DNA of 48,577 bases from Chloroflexota bacterium (GCA_018650185.1 JABIGL010000060.1:1-48577); one strand, 5' to 3'. Numbered from the stretch's first letter, positions 24,283 through 33,199 are shown. Program-made: numbers and translations. The notes: generated by a model from the letters alone, not told the origin.

Positions 24283-25626
24283 TTGGCAGATGCGGATACA
24301 TCCCGCTCCTTAGCTCGCAGGGTATCGACGTTCGAGCTGGCGGCGACCGGTGTCGGGGTGATTCTCGGTGCTGGGATCTACGTCCTTCTTGGCGAAGCTG
24401 CTGGACAGACCGGCGGCGCGGTGTGGATCCCATTTGCGCTGGCGGCGCTGGCCGCCTCCCTCACCGGACTCACCTACGCGGAGTTGGCGTCGTCGTTCCC
24501 GTCCTCTGCCGCCTCATTTGAGTTCGCACGCAGGGCCTTTGGAAACCGCCTGGGATTTGTAACTGGCTGGACGATGCTGTTCGCCATGACTATCCCCGCC
24601 GCCGCCGTCGGGCTCGGGTTCGCCGGGTACATGGGTGAGTTTGTTGGATTGCCATCACGGTTGATGGCAATAGTGCTGATCCTGCTTTCCGCTGCGGTCC
24701 TGGTCAGGGGTGTTACGGAGTCGGTCCGTATCGGCGTGTCGTTCGCCATGATCGAGGCGATTGGACTGCTGCTCGTAGTGACGGTATCCGTGCCGTTTAT
24801 CGGTATCGGACCCGACGGTGGCTCCGTTGATTACCTGCATTCCCCGGACGGTTTGGGTGGTGTGTTTGCGACAACTGCGCTGGTGTTCTTCGCTTTCCTC
24901 GGGTTCGAACAGATCGCAAATCTTGGAGAGGAAGCGAAGAATCCTCAACGAGGCCTGCCCATCGCGATCGTCACGTCGATCCTTATCACCAGCGTCGTTT
25001 ATATCCTTGTGACCGTTTCCGCTGTCAGCGTCGTGGCCTGGGAGGAGTTGAGTGAATCCTCGGCGCCGCTATCACTGGTCGTACGGAAGGCGACCGGAGC
25101 AGACCTGGCAAATGTGCTGTCTGTGATAGCGCTGTTCGCCACAGCAAACACCGTGCTCTTCACTATGCTGGCTGGCTCTCGCGCTGTTTACGGTATGGCG
25201 CGGGACGGGTCGCTCCCGACAGCACTGGCAGGTGTGCGACGCAAGCAGCGGACTCCGTGGGTGGCAGTCATGGTGATATCGGTCGTAGCCATCTTATTCA
25301 CGTTGATCGGCGACATCGGCGATGTGGCCGATCTGACGAACGCCTCTGTGTTGTTCGCTTTTGCCGTAGTCAACGCTGCGCTGATTCGCATCAGGCTCCG
25401 TGGGGACGTGATGCCGGGGGCATTTCACACACCATTGTCATTCAGGCGTGTCCCGCTGGTCCCGGTGTTGGGGCTTGCGATATCCATCGGGATGATGGTC
25501 TACACCGGATTCGAGGCGGTCGTTTTTCTGATTGGTCTCGTTTTGCTCGGGCTGATCATCGATCTCGTGCTCAACCGTCGACGGTCTGGAACCAACCATC
25601 CCGAAATCTTATCCACTACGGGTTGA
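24283..25626 (+). CDS. APC superfamily amino acid permease
   Basis: The product has 447 residues and about 12 membrane helices. The TTG start has a GGAGG five bases upstream. Helix 1 contains GVGVILGAGIYVLLG, the glycine-rich unwound substrate/Na+ region of APC transporters. Helix 6 region FFAFLGFEQIANLGEEAKNPQRGLP is the other family landmark. This makes it a cation-coupled amino acid or amine carrier of the inner membrane; the substrate cannot be read from sequence. The last 11 bp overlap the convergent 2-hydroxyacid dehydrogenase gene. Confidence 0.9.
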   Translation: MADADTSRSLARRVSTFELAATGVGVILGAGIYVLLGEAAGQTGGAVWIPFALAALAASLTGLTYAELASSFPSSAASFEFARRAFGNRLGFVTGWTMLFAMTIPAAAVGLGFAGYMGEFVGLPSRLMAIVLILLSAAVLVRGVTESVRIGVSFAMIEAIGLLLVVTVSVPFIGIGPDGGSVDYLHSPDGLGGVFATTALVFFAFLGFEQIANLGEEAKNPQRGLPIAIVTSILITSVVYILVTVSAVSVVAWEELSESSAPLSLVVRKATGADLANVLSVIALFATANTVLFTMLAGSRAVYGMARDGSLPTALAGVRRKQRTPWVAVMVISVVAILFTLIGDIGDVADLTNASVLFAFAVVNAALIRIRLRGDVMPGAFHTPLSFRRVPLVPVLGLAISIGMMVYTGFEAVVFLIGLVLLGLIIDLVLNRRRSGTNHPEILSTTG

Positions 25627-26575
25627 AGACGTTGATGGGAGAGCCTTTCAACCAGGCTTCCACGTTCTCCAGCGACGCCTCCATGAAGTGGCGGATAGCG
25701 TCTCCGGTTGAATAACCCAGGTGTGGCGCAAGTAGGACGTTGTCCAGCTCCAGTAGCGGGTGATCCGAAGGAAGCGGTTCGATGTCGTAGACATCCAGGG
25801 CAGCACCGGCGATCTCGTCGTTCCTGAGGGCGTTCAGCAACGCTTGTTCCTCGACAATGGGCCCGCGAGACGTGTTGACCAGGTACGACGTGGGCTTCAT
25901 CAAACCGAACTCTTTCGCGGTGACCCATCCGCGGCTGAGATCTGTCAGTGGTACGTGTATAGACAGGACGTCTGATTGCGAGAAGAGCTCGTCCCATGAC
26001 ACGTATGTCGCGCCATTGGCCGCCGCCCGCTCCTCGTCCAGCGTCGGACCCCATGCGATGACGTCCATATCGAAGGCCTTGCCGTACCCGGCCACAAGCG
26101 TGCCAAGTCGACCCATGCCAAGAATTCCCAGCGTCTTACCACCAATACCCTCCGCTACCCTCGTCTGCCACTCGCCTTCCCGCATCTGACGGTCCTCGAT
26201 GGCGATATGGCGGGTAACCGCGAGGATCAGGGCCCACGTGAGCTCTGACGTAGAGTTGCCACGGGACGGCACGTTTTGCGTGATGCAGACGGTGATGCCA
26301 AGTCTGTTGGCGGCGTCCATATCGATGTTCGCCTGACGTGCGCCGGTACCAGCGATCAACTTCAAATTGGGCAGCCGCTCCAGCACCTCCGCCGGGAACC
26401 GCGTGCGCTCACGCGTGGTCACGATGACTTCGAAAGGCGCGAGACGCTCTATGAGCGCGTCCTGGTCGAGGATTGTGTTGTCGAAGATGTCTATCGACTC
26501 AACCGGTAGCGACGCCCAATCGGCGGCGCCTTCGACGAGGTGAAGATAGTCGTCGAGAATTGCGATTCTGGTCAT
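25616..26575 (-). CDS. D-2-hydroxyacid dehydrogenase (NAD-dependent)
   Basis: The product has 319 residues, the standard family length. The Rossmann motif is LGILGMGRLG, and the catalytic triad is visible as Arg in NTSRGPIV, Glu in DIEPLPSDHPL and His in LAPHLGY. The substrate-domain loop GTGARQANIDMDAA replaces the usual GVGxDNIDxxAA. Enzymes of this group reduce 2-keto acids or oxidise D-2-hydroxyacids such as glycerate, phosphoglycerate or 2-hydroxyisocaproate; specificity is not determined. The gene is convergent with the permease. GGAG lies about 10 nt before the ATG. Confidence 0.93.
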   Translation of the reverse strand: MTRIAILDDYLHLVEGAADWASLPVESIDIFDNTILDQDALIERLAPFEVIVTTRERTRFPAEVLERLPNLKLIAGTGARQANIDMDAANRLGITVCITQNVPSRGNSTSELTWALILAVTRHIAIEDRQMREGEWQTRVAEGIGGKTLGILGMGRLGTLVAGYGKAFDMDVIAWGPTLDEERAAANGATYVSWDELFSQSDVLSIHVPLTDLSRGWVTAKEFGLMKPTSYLVNTSRGPIVEEQALLNALRNDEIAGAALDVYDIEPLPSDHPLLELDNVLLAPHLGYSTGDAIRHFMEASLENVEAWLKGSPINVFNP

Positions 26576-26637
26576 TTAGTGCGGTCTCCTAGTTTTCAAT
26601 AGAAGGCGTCAAGAATTGTTATGTACTTGCACCAGCC

Positions 26638-26658
26638 GGTCCTTCGAGAGCCTCAGGG
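26638..26658 (+). repeat. Dispersed repeat, family A, copy 1
   Basis: Contains the core CCTTCGAGAGCCTCAGG shared with copies near 28566 and 28714. It lies in the gap between two minus-strand genes. Confidence 0.6.
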
Positions 26659-26707
26659 AACTTACAAGACAAAAAGTGTGATTGTGCGAGAGGGCCCGGA
26701 ACCGACG

Positions 26708-27502
26708 TTATGCCTGGATAGCCTCTTCGCCGGGCCATTGGTAGGCGTCTGCCGAGTCCTGTGCCTCCCAGCCAATCGTTTTGCCGTGGTCCGTCGTGCG
26801 CCAGCGCCACTTGTTGTTTGAGATGGCGTTGAAGATGTCGAACATGTTGTCGTCCGGTGCTTCGATGCAGGCACGAACCATGTTCACGCAGTCCCGGTGC
26901 GACAGGTAGCCGGGGTAGATGGACCAGACGTCGGGCTTATCGCTCTCAAGCACGCCACCAAGACGTATGACCATGGTCGAGATGTTGTGGAGGTCTGCAT
27001 AGAGCCGTCCCAGGTTCTCTCCAAACAGCTTGCCGATGGCGTACGGGCTATCGGGCCTTACGGGGTCGTCCAGTGTGACCATGTCCCATTCGGCCGGTTT
27101 TTCGGCCTCAGGCGCAGTCGCTAACTGTCCGTACGGAAGCGAGTCGTCGTACTGCATCCCGAGCTGTGTACAGCCGCTGCTTGCTTGCAAGACCCGTCGC
27201 ACCCCGGCTTCTCGTGCAGCCTCGTACACGTTTAGCGTGCCCTGGACGGTTACAGCCATCGTGCCGTCCCAGTCAAAAACATCGGTGTTCCACGCACCGA
27301 GGTGAATGACGGTGTCGATGCCCTCAAAAGCGGGCTTGATGGCTTCTTTGTCTTCGATGGAAGCCTGCGTGTGGGGAATGCCCTCGACCGGTCGACGTGC
27401 GAGGCCGCTGAACTCGTATTCGTCGCCCAGGTATTTGATGCAGAGGCTTCCGATCAAGCCGCTAGCGCCTGTAATCAGGACTTTCCGTTTTCCGTCAGCC
27501 AT
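26708..27502 (-). CDS. Extended SDR: NAD-dependent epimerase/uronate-dehydrogenase-like
   Basis: The product has 264 residues. The nucleotide motif GASGLIG is near residue 13, HLGA (about 72) is the extended-SDR NNAG equivalent, and the catalytic tetrad has Ser in QASSGCTQLG and YAIGK. The length and the VTVQGTLNVYEAAREAGVRRVL block fit the sugar-acid/uronate dehydrogenase branch of extended SDRs. A role in oxidising hexuronate or aldose is inferred and fits the KDG kinase and KDPG aldolase genes later in the window. The start has GGGAGG 6 nt upstream. Substrate is not proven. Confidence 0.82.
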   Translation of the reverse strand: MADGKRKVLITGASGLIGSLCIKYLGDEYEFSGLARRPVEGIPHTQASIEDKEAIKPAFEGIDTVIHLGAWNTDVFDWDGTMAVTVQGTLNVYEAAREAGVRRVLQASSGCTQLGMQYDDSLPYGQLATAPEAEKPAEWDMVTLDDPVRPDSPYAIGKLFGENLGRLYADLHNISTMVIRLGGVLESDKPDVWSIYPGYLSHRDCVNMVRACIEAPDDNMFDIFNAISNNKWRWRTTDHGKTIGWEAQDSADAYQWPGEEAIQA

Positions 27503-27658
27503 GTTCGCCTCCCGGTTCGATTGCCATTGATGAGGCGGAGACTAGGCGCGTCGGCCTACAGGCGCAAGTTTCGAGGGAATTGCCGGACGTCAGAAGTAGC
27601 ATTGCCGTGTCCTGACTCCCTCGAATTCAACCGGGGCGCGGACAAGCCGAGCGTTATC

Positions 27659-28432
27659 TTACTTATTCGTTATTTCCGGATGTTCGCGCGGCGTCATCAA
27701 AAGGCCTCGTGCGATGTATGACGTCGAGTTCCCGATGATTACCGTCGTCTTCATGTCGTACGGCAGGTTCATCATCTCCGCCACGGTGGACAGGGTCGCC
27801 GTTTGATCCGGCCGCGTGGCGTCGCGCACGACCGCGACCGGGCTGTCCGGTTCCCGGTACTCCGAGATAATCCGCCATGCCTTCATCATGTGCGAGGGCC
27901 GGTGCCTGCTCGCCGGTTCGTAGATCACCACGGCTAGATCAGCGTCCAGTGTGTTGCGAAGGCGCTTCTCGATCACTTCCCACGGCACGAAACGGTCGCT
28001 CAGGCTGATGACGGCAAAGTCCTGGATAAGAGGCGTTCCGACGATAGCGGCTGACGCCGTGGCGGCTGTGACGCCCGGTATCACTTCAAGGTTTACCGCC
28101 GCCACCTGACTTTCGTCCAGGTCATTCAGCGCCTGATAAGTGGGCGCCGCCATCCCGTAGATTCCGGGGTCGCCGCCCGTAACGAGTGCGACCCGTTCGC
28201 CGTCCAGAGCGCGTCGCACCGATTCCTGTGCTCGTTCGAACTCGGCGCCCATCGGGAATTCGAGGTACTGCTTGTCCTCGATCAGGGGGATGATCAGCTC
28301 AAGGTACAACCGGTATCCGACGACCACATCCGCGTCACAGATGGCCCGCTCCGCACGTCGGGTCAGGTAGTCCAGTCCACCGGGTCCGATACCGACCAGG
28401 GTTAGTGAGCCGGAAGTAACGTTGTCTGCCAT
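27659..28432 (-). CDS. cobJ: Precorrin-3B C17-methyltransferase
   Basis: The product has 257 residues, the normal length for CobJ/CbiH. SAM-dependent tetrapyrrole methylase signatures are present: LTLVGIGPGGLDYLT at the N-terminus, VVVGYRLYLELI, VALVTGGDPGIYGMA and EVIPGVTAATASAA. CobJ methylates C17 and drives ring contraction in corrin synthesis. No other cobalamin gene is in this window and the gene stands alone between an SDR and a repeat-rich gap. The rest of the pathway may lie elsewhere, or the gene may be a relic. Confidence 0.92.
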   Translation of the reverse strand: MADNVTSGSLTLVGIGPGGLDYLTRRAERAICDADVVVGYRLYLELIIPLIEDKQYLEFPMGAEFERAQESVRRALDGERVALVTGGDPGIYGMAAPTYQALNDLDESQVAAVNLEVIPGVTAATASAAIVGTPLIQDFAVISLSDRFVPWEVIEKRLRNTLDADLAVVIYEPASRHRPSHMMKAWRIISEYREPDSPVAVVRDATRPDQTATLSTVAEMMNLPYDMKTTVIIGNSTSYIARGLLMTPREHPEITNK

Positions 28433-28565
28433 GGCGTGCTTCCTGTCAGTAGTCCGTTAACCCGTCAGGGCATGCGCGTAGTCAAGCAAGCGGCAGCGAT
28501 ATCCACTTTAACCCCCTGATGAAGATCACCGCGTCTGTCGAATCGCCCGCGTTTTCTCACCACTC

Positions 28566-28585
28566 GGTCCTTTGAGAGCCTCAGG
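28566..28585 (+). repeat. Dispersed repeat, family A, copy 2
   Basis: One mismatch (CTTTGAGAG for CTTCGAGAG) from the family core. It lies in the 463-bp gene-less region 28433-28895, which otherwise holds copy 3 and a family B element. Confidence 0.6.
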
Positions 28586-28713
28586 ACGCTGGTGTTGGCC
28601 GGGCGTGGCAAGCGCAGCCCTTACCGCGCTGCTGTATATCACTTCCTCCCCTCGCCACATCGAGAAGAGTTTGGATTCAGGGAAGCACAGATGATCAGCG
28701 TGTACGCGCAACT

Positions 28714-28735
28714 GGACCCTTCGAGAGCCTCAGGG
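28714..28735 (+). repeat. Dispersed repeat, family A, copy 3
   Basis: Carries CCTTCGAGAGCCTCAGGG, identical in core to copy 1 and in the same orientation. Confidence 0.6.
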
Positions 28736-28770
28736 TGGGGTTCAGCCAGACAACCGCTGCTGAGACGTTG

Positions 28771-28811
28771 CTCCCTCTCCCCCACGCGGGAGAGGGTTGG
28801 GGTGAGGGGGG
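28771..28811. repeat. Dispersed palindromic repeat, family B, copy 1
   Basis: CCCTCTCCC and GGGAGAGGG arms around a short loop are followed by TTGGGGTGAGGGGG. The same layout recurs at 30610 (reversed) and 34386. Confidence 0.7.
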
Positions 28812-28895
28812 TGCCGCTCGCCAGAGCAGCCGTGCCGAGTGCGATAGATATCGTCCTCACTGAGAACCTCGGCACGTCGACTAACCCCACGCTCC

Positions 28896-30494
28896 CTAGC
28901 GCACAGCCTCTCCGGCCATTACGCCGGTTACGCGCTCATTCTTGACGACCTGTTGGCCGTTTACGAAGACGTGTGGGATGCCTGACGGGTGAACGGCCGG
29001 GTCTTCGAAGCCTGACTGGTCGTTCACGGTGTCTGCGTTGAAGATGACCAGGTCTGCGTAGTTGCCTTTTGCGATCACCCCGCGCTTGTCGATCTTGAAG
29101 CGTTCTGCCGGATTCTGGGTGACCCGTTGGATGACCTGTTCCAACGGTTTGTTGAAGCGGCGGCGTAGTCGGCCAATGAAGCGTGCGAAGCAGCCGTATG
29201 CCCGGGGATGGACGATACCCACCAGCGGGGGCGCTACTGGAATCGAGTCACTGCCGATCATGTAGTCGGGCCGGTCCAGCAGCGTCATGACGTCTTCTTC
29301 GTGTTGGCGCCATATTTTGACGCTGGTCGGCGGAATTCCGCGGAAGCCGATCCCCATCTCCTCTTCCACCATGAGCTCCATCACGAGCTCTTCGACCGTG
29401 GTGCCCTTCTCAGCCGCAGCGTCCTCGAACGTCATTCCAACGAGGTCGGTATTGGGGCCTTCCGAGATCGCCGTGAACATGTTGCCACCCATCGGCGTGA
29501 TCGGCGTGTCCTGCAGGAACTTGATGAGGCCCTTGCGGGTCTCGATGTCCCGCAGCCGCTCCATCATGTCGTCAGAGCCGCCCTCATGGACCCACCCCGG
29601 GATGAATGTGTGCGGGAAGCTGGACCCCACCGGGTACACGTAGCACTCCAGCGACACGTCAACCCCGTTGGCTTTCGCTTCATCGACCGGATCCATGATG
29701 GTGGATATGTCGCCGATCTGGTCGCCAGCGGTTCGGTAGTGCTCCAGGTGGACCGGGACTCCGGAACGTCGGCCTATCTCCAGTGCTTCGGCGACCCCAC
29801 CACCTCCAAACCCGCGCTCGGGGTTGTGGTTACGGAGGTGTGTGCTGTACGGCAGGCCAAACTCGGCCGCTACCTCGCATAGCTCAACCAGTTCGTCGGT
29901 GTCGCTGTAGGCATTCGGGTAGTAGGACATGCCTGTTGAGAAACCACGACCACCCTGCTCAAGACCTTCCCTGAGCATGCCTTTCGCCCGGTCCATGTCT
30001 GCGCCACGGAGCGGAACGTCTTTCATGCCGACTGCGGAGATTCGGATCGGCCCGTGGCCCACAAAGGTTGCGACGTTGCAGGCCGTTTTCTGGTGGTAGT
30101 TACCGAGGAACGCGTCGATGGACGACATGTCGAGGTCCTCGGGCGGGAAGCCGAGTATCCCGGACAGGTACTTCCGGTACATCAGGTAATCGTCGTGGGA
30201 CAGAGGAGCGTATGAGAGGCCGTCCGGGCAGACGATCTCCGTGGTGACTCCCTGACGGATACCGCTGGCGTGCTGACCATCGAGCAACAGAGCACCGTCT
30301 GCGTGGGAGTGGACGTCGATGAATCCCGGGGTGACGGTTAGCCCTTCCGCATCAATCACCTGGTCTGCGGTGGACTCCGACAGGTTTCCGACGGCGGCGA
30401 TCTCTTTGCCGGAGATGCCAACGTCAGCTTTGATCCCCGGACTTCCGGTACCGTCGATAACGGTGCCGCCGGAGATGATGGTGTCGAAGTTCAT
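28896..30494 (-). CDS. N-acyl-D-amino-acid deacylase family amidohydrolase
   Basis: The product has 532 residues. An amidohydrolase metal site is seen at His62 and His64 (DVHSHAD), with later YSTHLRNHNP and HLEHYRTAG supplying the barrel Glu/His ligands. The C-terminal segment HPSGIPHVFVNGQQVV is diagnostic of the D-aminoacylase/N-acyl-D-amino-acid deacylase group. These are cytoplasmic zinc hydrolases acting on N-acylated D-amino acids or cyclic amides; the exact substrate is unknown. AGGA 6-7 nt before the ATG supports the start. Such enzymes are expanded in Chloroflexota from sea and soil, which supports the lineage guess. Confidence 0.9.
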   Translation of the reverse strand: MNFDTIISGGTVIDGTGSPGIKADVGISGKEIAAVGNLSESTADQVIDAEGLTVTPGFIDVHSHADGALLLDGQHASGIRQGVTTEIVCPDGLSYAPLSHDDYLMYRKYLSGILGFPPEDLDMSSIDAFLGNYHQKTACNVATFVGHGPIRISAVGMKDVPLRGADMDRAKGMLREGLEQGGRGFSTGMSYYPNAYSDTDELVELCEVAAEFGLPYSTHLRNHNPERGFGGGGVAEALEIGRRSGVPVHLEHYRTAGDQIGDISTIMDPVDEAKANGVDVSLECYVYPVGSSFPHTFIPGWVHEGGSDDMMERLRDIETRKGLIKFLQDTPITPMGGNMFTAISEGPNTDLVGMTFEDAAAEKGTTVEELVMELMVEEEMGIGFRGIPPTSVKIWRQHEEDVMTLLDRPDYMIGSDSIPVAPPLVGIVHPRAYGCFARFIGRLRRRFNKPLEQVIQRVTQNPAERFKIDKRGVIAKGNYADLVIFNADTVNDQSGFEDPAVHPSGIPHVFVNGQQVVKNERVTGVMAGEAVR

Positions 30495-30609
30495 TGGTGT
30501 TCCTTTGTGGCCTCTTGTGCGAGTGTGACCGGTTGTGCCGGGCTGATTTCCAGTGCTGGTCGAGTTATTAACGCGCTAGATGCAGGTCCGTGTCCCACAA
30601 GGACCTGTT

Positions 30610-30645
30610 CCCCTCACCCCAACGCTCTCCCATGTGGAGATGGGG
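30610..30645. repeat. Dispersed palindromic repeat, family B, copy 2 (reversed, decayed)
   Basis: CCCCTCACCCCAACGCTCTCCC is followed by a degenerate GGAGATGGGG arm, the reverse orientation of the copies at 28771 and 34386. It occupies part of the 376-bp gap 30495-30870, where no gene is convincing. Confidence 0.55.
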
Positions 30646-30870
30646 TTTGATTACACGAGTGGGCGCCCGGAGGTTACTCCGGTGGTGCGAGTCGCGCTAG
30701 ATGTCGTCAGCACTTTGTCCGGGATAAACGCCGCACGCAGCGTCCGAAACATGGTTGTCACATACATGAAACACTTCGGTTACACGGACGACTCCGACGT
30801 GTAACAAAGGCTGATGATCATGGGTTCCGTAATCGCCCGAGACCTCTGAAGGTGATCTGAGGAGATTGAA

Positions 30871-31212
30871 ATGAAACTGATAATGGCAATCATCCAACCG
30901 GAGCGGCTCGCTCCCGTCCGCGCAGCACTTGCTGAAGTTGAGGTTACGGCGATGACCGTCTCCGAGGTGCGTGGGTTCGGCCAACAGGGTGGGATCACAA
31001 CGACCTACCGCGGGGCCGACTACCACGTCGATTACATCGACAAACTGAAGTTGGACATCGTAGTATCCGAGCCGTTTTACGAGGCTGCAATCGAGGCAAT
31101 CAAGTCCGCCGCGCATACCGGGAACATCGGCGACGGAAAGATCTTCGTACTAGGTGTAGAGAAGGCTTACCGGATCCGTACCGGAGAAGAGGACGAACTC
31201 GCCCTGAAGTAG
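30871..31212 (+). CDS. glnB: P-II nitrogen regulatory protein
   Basis: The product has 113 residues, the normal P-II length. The T-loop (about 37-55) includes Tyr46 and Tyr51, the usual uridylylation position, in TTYRGADYHVDYI. The B-loop reads TGNIGDGKIF, with Asn where most family members have Lys, and the C-loop ends in YRIRTGEEDE. P-II proteins bind ATP/ADP and 2-oxoglutarate and steer ammonium uptake and glutamine synthesis. Here there is no adjacent amtB or glnA, so the gene could be glnB or glnK. An AGGAG 6-7 nt before the ATG and a hairpin terminator after the gene suggest a single-gene unit. Confidence 0.93.
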   Translation: MKLIMAIIQPERLAPVRAALAEVEVTAMTVSEVRGFGQQGGITTTYRGADYHVDYIDKLKLDIVVSEPFYEAAIEAIKSAAHTGNIGDGKIFVLGVEKAYRIRTGEEDELALK

Positions 31213-31240
31213 GCCCTGGAAATCGAACGACCCTTCCTCG

Positions 31241-31280
31241 AACGCCCGCCGGGACCCAACCTCCCTCCGGCGGGCGTTCC
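31241..31280 (+). terminator. Terminator after P-II gene
   Basis: AACGCCCGCCGG and CCGGCGGGCGTT form a 12-bp perfect stem with a 14-nt loop and a short T-tail. Confidence 0.75.
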
Positions 31281-31306
31281 GCGTCCGGTGTGTAGTCGGA
31301 CCAGGG

Positions 31307-31846
31307 TTAACCGAGTCGTAGGCGGTAGATCGTTTCGGTGCTGCCTGAAGTTTCGGTAGGCCCTGAATTGAGACCGTTTTTCTCGAGGACCCTGCGGGAT
31401 GCCTGGTTATCGCGTTCGACACCCGCGGTGATCGTTCCATGAAAGTCCTGCGACCGACACCAGTCCAGAAACCCGGACACCATTTCCGTCGCCATCCCGG
31501 AGCCCCACGCAGATTCTGCGAGCAGGTAACCGAGGCGGATATCCTCATCACCCGTCTCTATATCTTCGATCTCATAGAGGATCATCAGGCCAACCGGCTG
31601 GCTCGTCTCTGCCGAAATAGCGAGCAACGTTGTCCCCTCTGAGTCACGTTCGTGAATCCAGTCGGCGGCGCGGTTAGTTGAATAATCCCCCTGCCAGGCA
31701 AGCGGGAGCGAGCGCGTGACCGGCTCGGTGAGGATCGAGATCACTACTCCTGTCAGATCACTCTTAGCCCGCTCTGTGGATCCAAATGAGTGCCATTCCT
31801 TGAGGAGCAATCGGGGCGTCCGTATGTTGCAGTTGGATAGATCCAT
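31307..31846 (-). CDS. GNAT acetyltransferase (RimJ/RimL-like)
   Basis: The product has 179 residues. It opens with IRTPRLLLKEW, the typical first strand of ribosomal-protein-alanine acetyltransferase-like GNATs. The acetyl-CoA segment is represented by GYLLAESAWGSGMATEM, with Q/R-x-x-G-x-G/A reduced to AWGSGMA. The C-terminal VERDNQASRRVLEKNGL is the standard motif C/D block. Substrate is unknown. It diverges from a second GNAT gene through a 103-bp shared promoter region. Confidence 0.87.
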   Translation of the reverse strand: MDLSNCNIRTPRLLLKEWHSFGSTERAKSDLTGVVISILTEPVTRSLPLAWQGDYSTNRAADWIHERDSEGTTLLAISAETSQPVGLMILYEIEDIETGDEDIRLGYLLAESAWGSGMATEMVSGFLDWCRSQDFHGTITAGVERDNQASRRVLEKNGLNSGPTETSGSTETIYRLRLG

Positions 31847-31949
31847 AACTTCTGCGGTTCAGAATCCTTGATATAAGACCTAAAATCATGAGCAATGGCA
31901 GTGATGTACCTTTAATCGTAATCACCCGACCACGTCAGGACGAAATCAC

Positions 31950-32411
31950 ATGAATCAGAACACAACCATCCGCCGCCTGAGGCACGACGACGCCGATGCC
32001 GTCCGAGAGCTGGACAAGCAGATCCTTGGGCAGGATCGGTCCCACACCTGGGATCAGTACGTCGAGCGCTTTCTCGCCGTTAGCAACCTGGACAGCCTCA
32101 TTCTGCCTCCCTGGGGCGCGCACGTCGCTGATCACGATGGCCAGATTGTGGGCTTCATCTTTGCGGAACGGCAGTCCCGCGGCTACGGCCTGCCACCCGG
32201 CGCACGTATTGTGGCCATTGCCGTACACCCTGATTACAGGCGTAGCGGAATAGCGGCTCAGCTCATGGAGCGGCTCTGCGAGGAGTGCCGGGGCGAGGGC
32301 ATCGAGGAGCTGTACTCCGTTCTCCGATCAGAAGATGAACGTGATCAGGATTTCCTGCGGTCAGCCGGTTTCGACGACGCTAGCATCAAGGTGTTTGTCC
32401 GCAAACCATGA
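31950..32411 (+). CDS. GNAT acetyltransferase
   Basis: The product has 153 residues. Motif A is AIAVHPDYRRSGIAAQLMERL (acetyl-CoA loop RRSGIA), and IVGFIFAE is the preceding strand. Motif B is present as SEDERDQDFLRSAGF. The overall shape is RimI-like. The stop codon overlaps the start of the ABC ATPase gene by 4 bp (ATGA), so it is translationally coupled to an exporter. It might modify the exported compound or confer self-protection, but this is inference only. Confidence 0.88.
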   Translation: MNQNTTIRRLRHDDADAVRELDKQILGQDRSHTWDQYVERFLAVSNLDSLILPPWGAHVADHDGQIVGFIFAERQSRGYGLPPGARIVAIAVHPDYRRSGIAAQLMERLCEECRGEGIEELYSVLRSEDERDQDFLRSAGFDDASIKVFVRKP

Positions 32412-33187
32412 CCAGCGGAGTTGAGCCGGGCAATCCAGTAATCGTCGCTACCGACCTTCGTAAGCGATACGACGATATCCAGGCCGTGGACGGCATTTCG
32501 TTTGAGGTTTACCCGGGCGAGGTGTTCGGCATGCTCGGACCAAACGGGGCTGGCAAGACGACCACGGTGGAAATTCTTGAAGGGATGCGGGAGCCGGATA
32601 CGGGACAGGCGTTGATCAACGGCATTGATGTCTCAAAGCACCCGACGGAGGTCAAGCGGATCATCGGTGTGCAGCTTCAGGCGAACGCGTTTTTTGACCG
32701 GCTTACCCTCTCCGAGCTACTGAAACTTTTCGGCACCTTGTACGGCCAGAAAGTGTCACCAGGCGAACTGCTTGATCGGGTAGGACTTGGTGACCGCGGA
32801 AAATCACAGTTCGTCAAGCTCTCCGGCGGCCAGAAGCAGCGATTCTCTATCGCCGCTGCTCTGGTCAACAAGCCTGTCGTGATGTTCCTGGATGAGCCTT
32901 CAACTGGACTGGACCCACAGGCCCGTAGAAACATGTGGGACCTGATTAAGGGCCTGAAGGCCGATGGCACCACTGTGGTCCTCACGACGCACTACATGGA
33001 AGAGGCGGAAGAGCTGTGTGACCGCGTGGCGATTGTGGATAGCGGTCGAATCGTGGCGCTGGACACTCCGCTTTCGCTCGTCGACCAGTTGTTGGAGACC
33101 GGCTTCAAGAATGAGCGCCCAACCCGGGACGCCACGTTAGAAGACGTGTTCATCAGCATGACTGGCAGGGCACTGCGTGATGAGTAA
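32408..33187 (+). CDS. ABC-2 exporter ATP-binding protein (DrrA/CcmA type)
   Basis: The product has 259 residues and one ATPase domain: Walker A GPNGAGKTT, Q-loop GVQLQAN, signature LSGGQKQR, Walker B VMFLDEPSTGLDP and switch His in TTHYMEEAE. It lacks the C-terminal extension of longer DrrA proteins, ending soon after the dimer region (TLEDVFISMTG). It powers the permease encoded 12 bp downstream. With the overlapping GNAT gene it forms a three-gene export unit for an unknown hydrophobic compound or drug. Confidence 0.93.
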   Translation: MTSGVEPGNPVIVATDLRKRYDDIQAVDGISFEVYPGEVFGMLGPNGAGKTTTVEILEGMREPDTGQALINGIDVSKHPTEVKRIIGVQLQANAFFDRLTLSELLKLFGTLYGQKVSPGELLDRVGLGDRGKSQFVKLSGGQKQRFSIAAALVNKPVVMFLDEPSTGLDPQARRNMWDLIKGLKADGTTVVLTTHYMEEAEELCDRVAIVDSGRIVALDTPLSLVDQLLETGFKNERPTRDATLEDVFISMTGRALRDE

Positions 33188-33199
33188 GTCGGTCGCATC

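Noticed and set aside
28433-28895. CRISPR array
   Set aside because: The repeats here are two unrelated families at irregular spacing, few in number, and no cas gene is present.
30580-30804. 74-codon plus frame before the P-II gene
   Set aside because: Its start lies inside a family B repeat and no ribosome site or family is seen.
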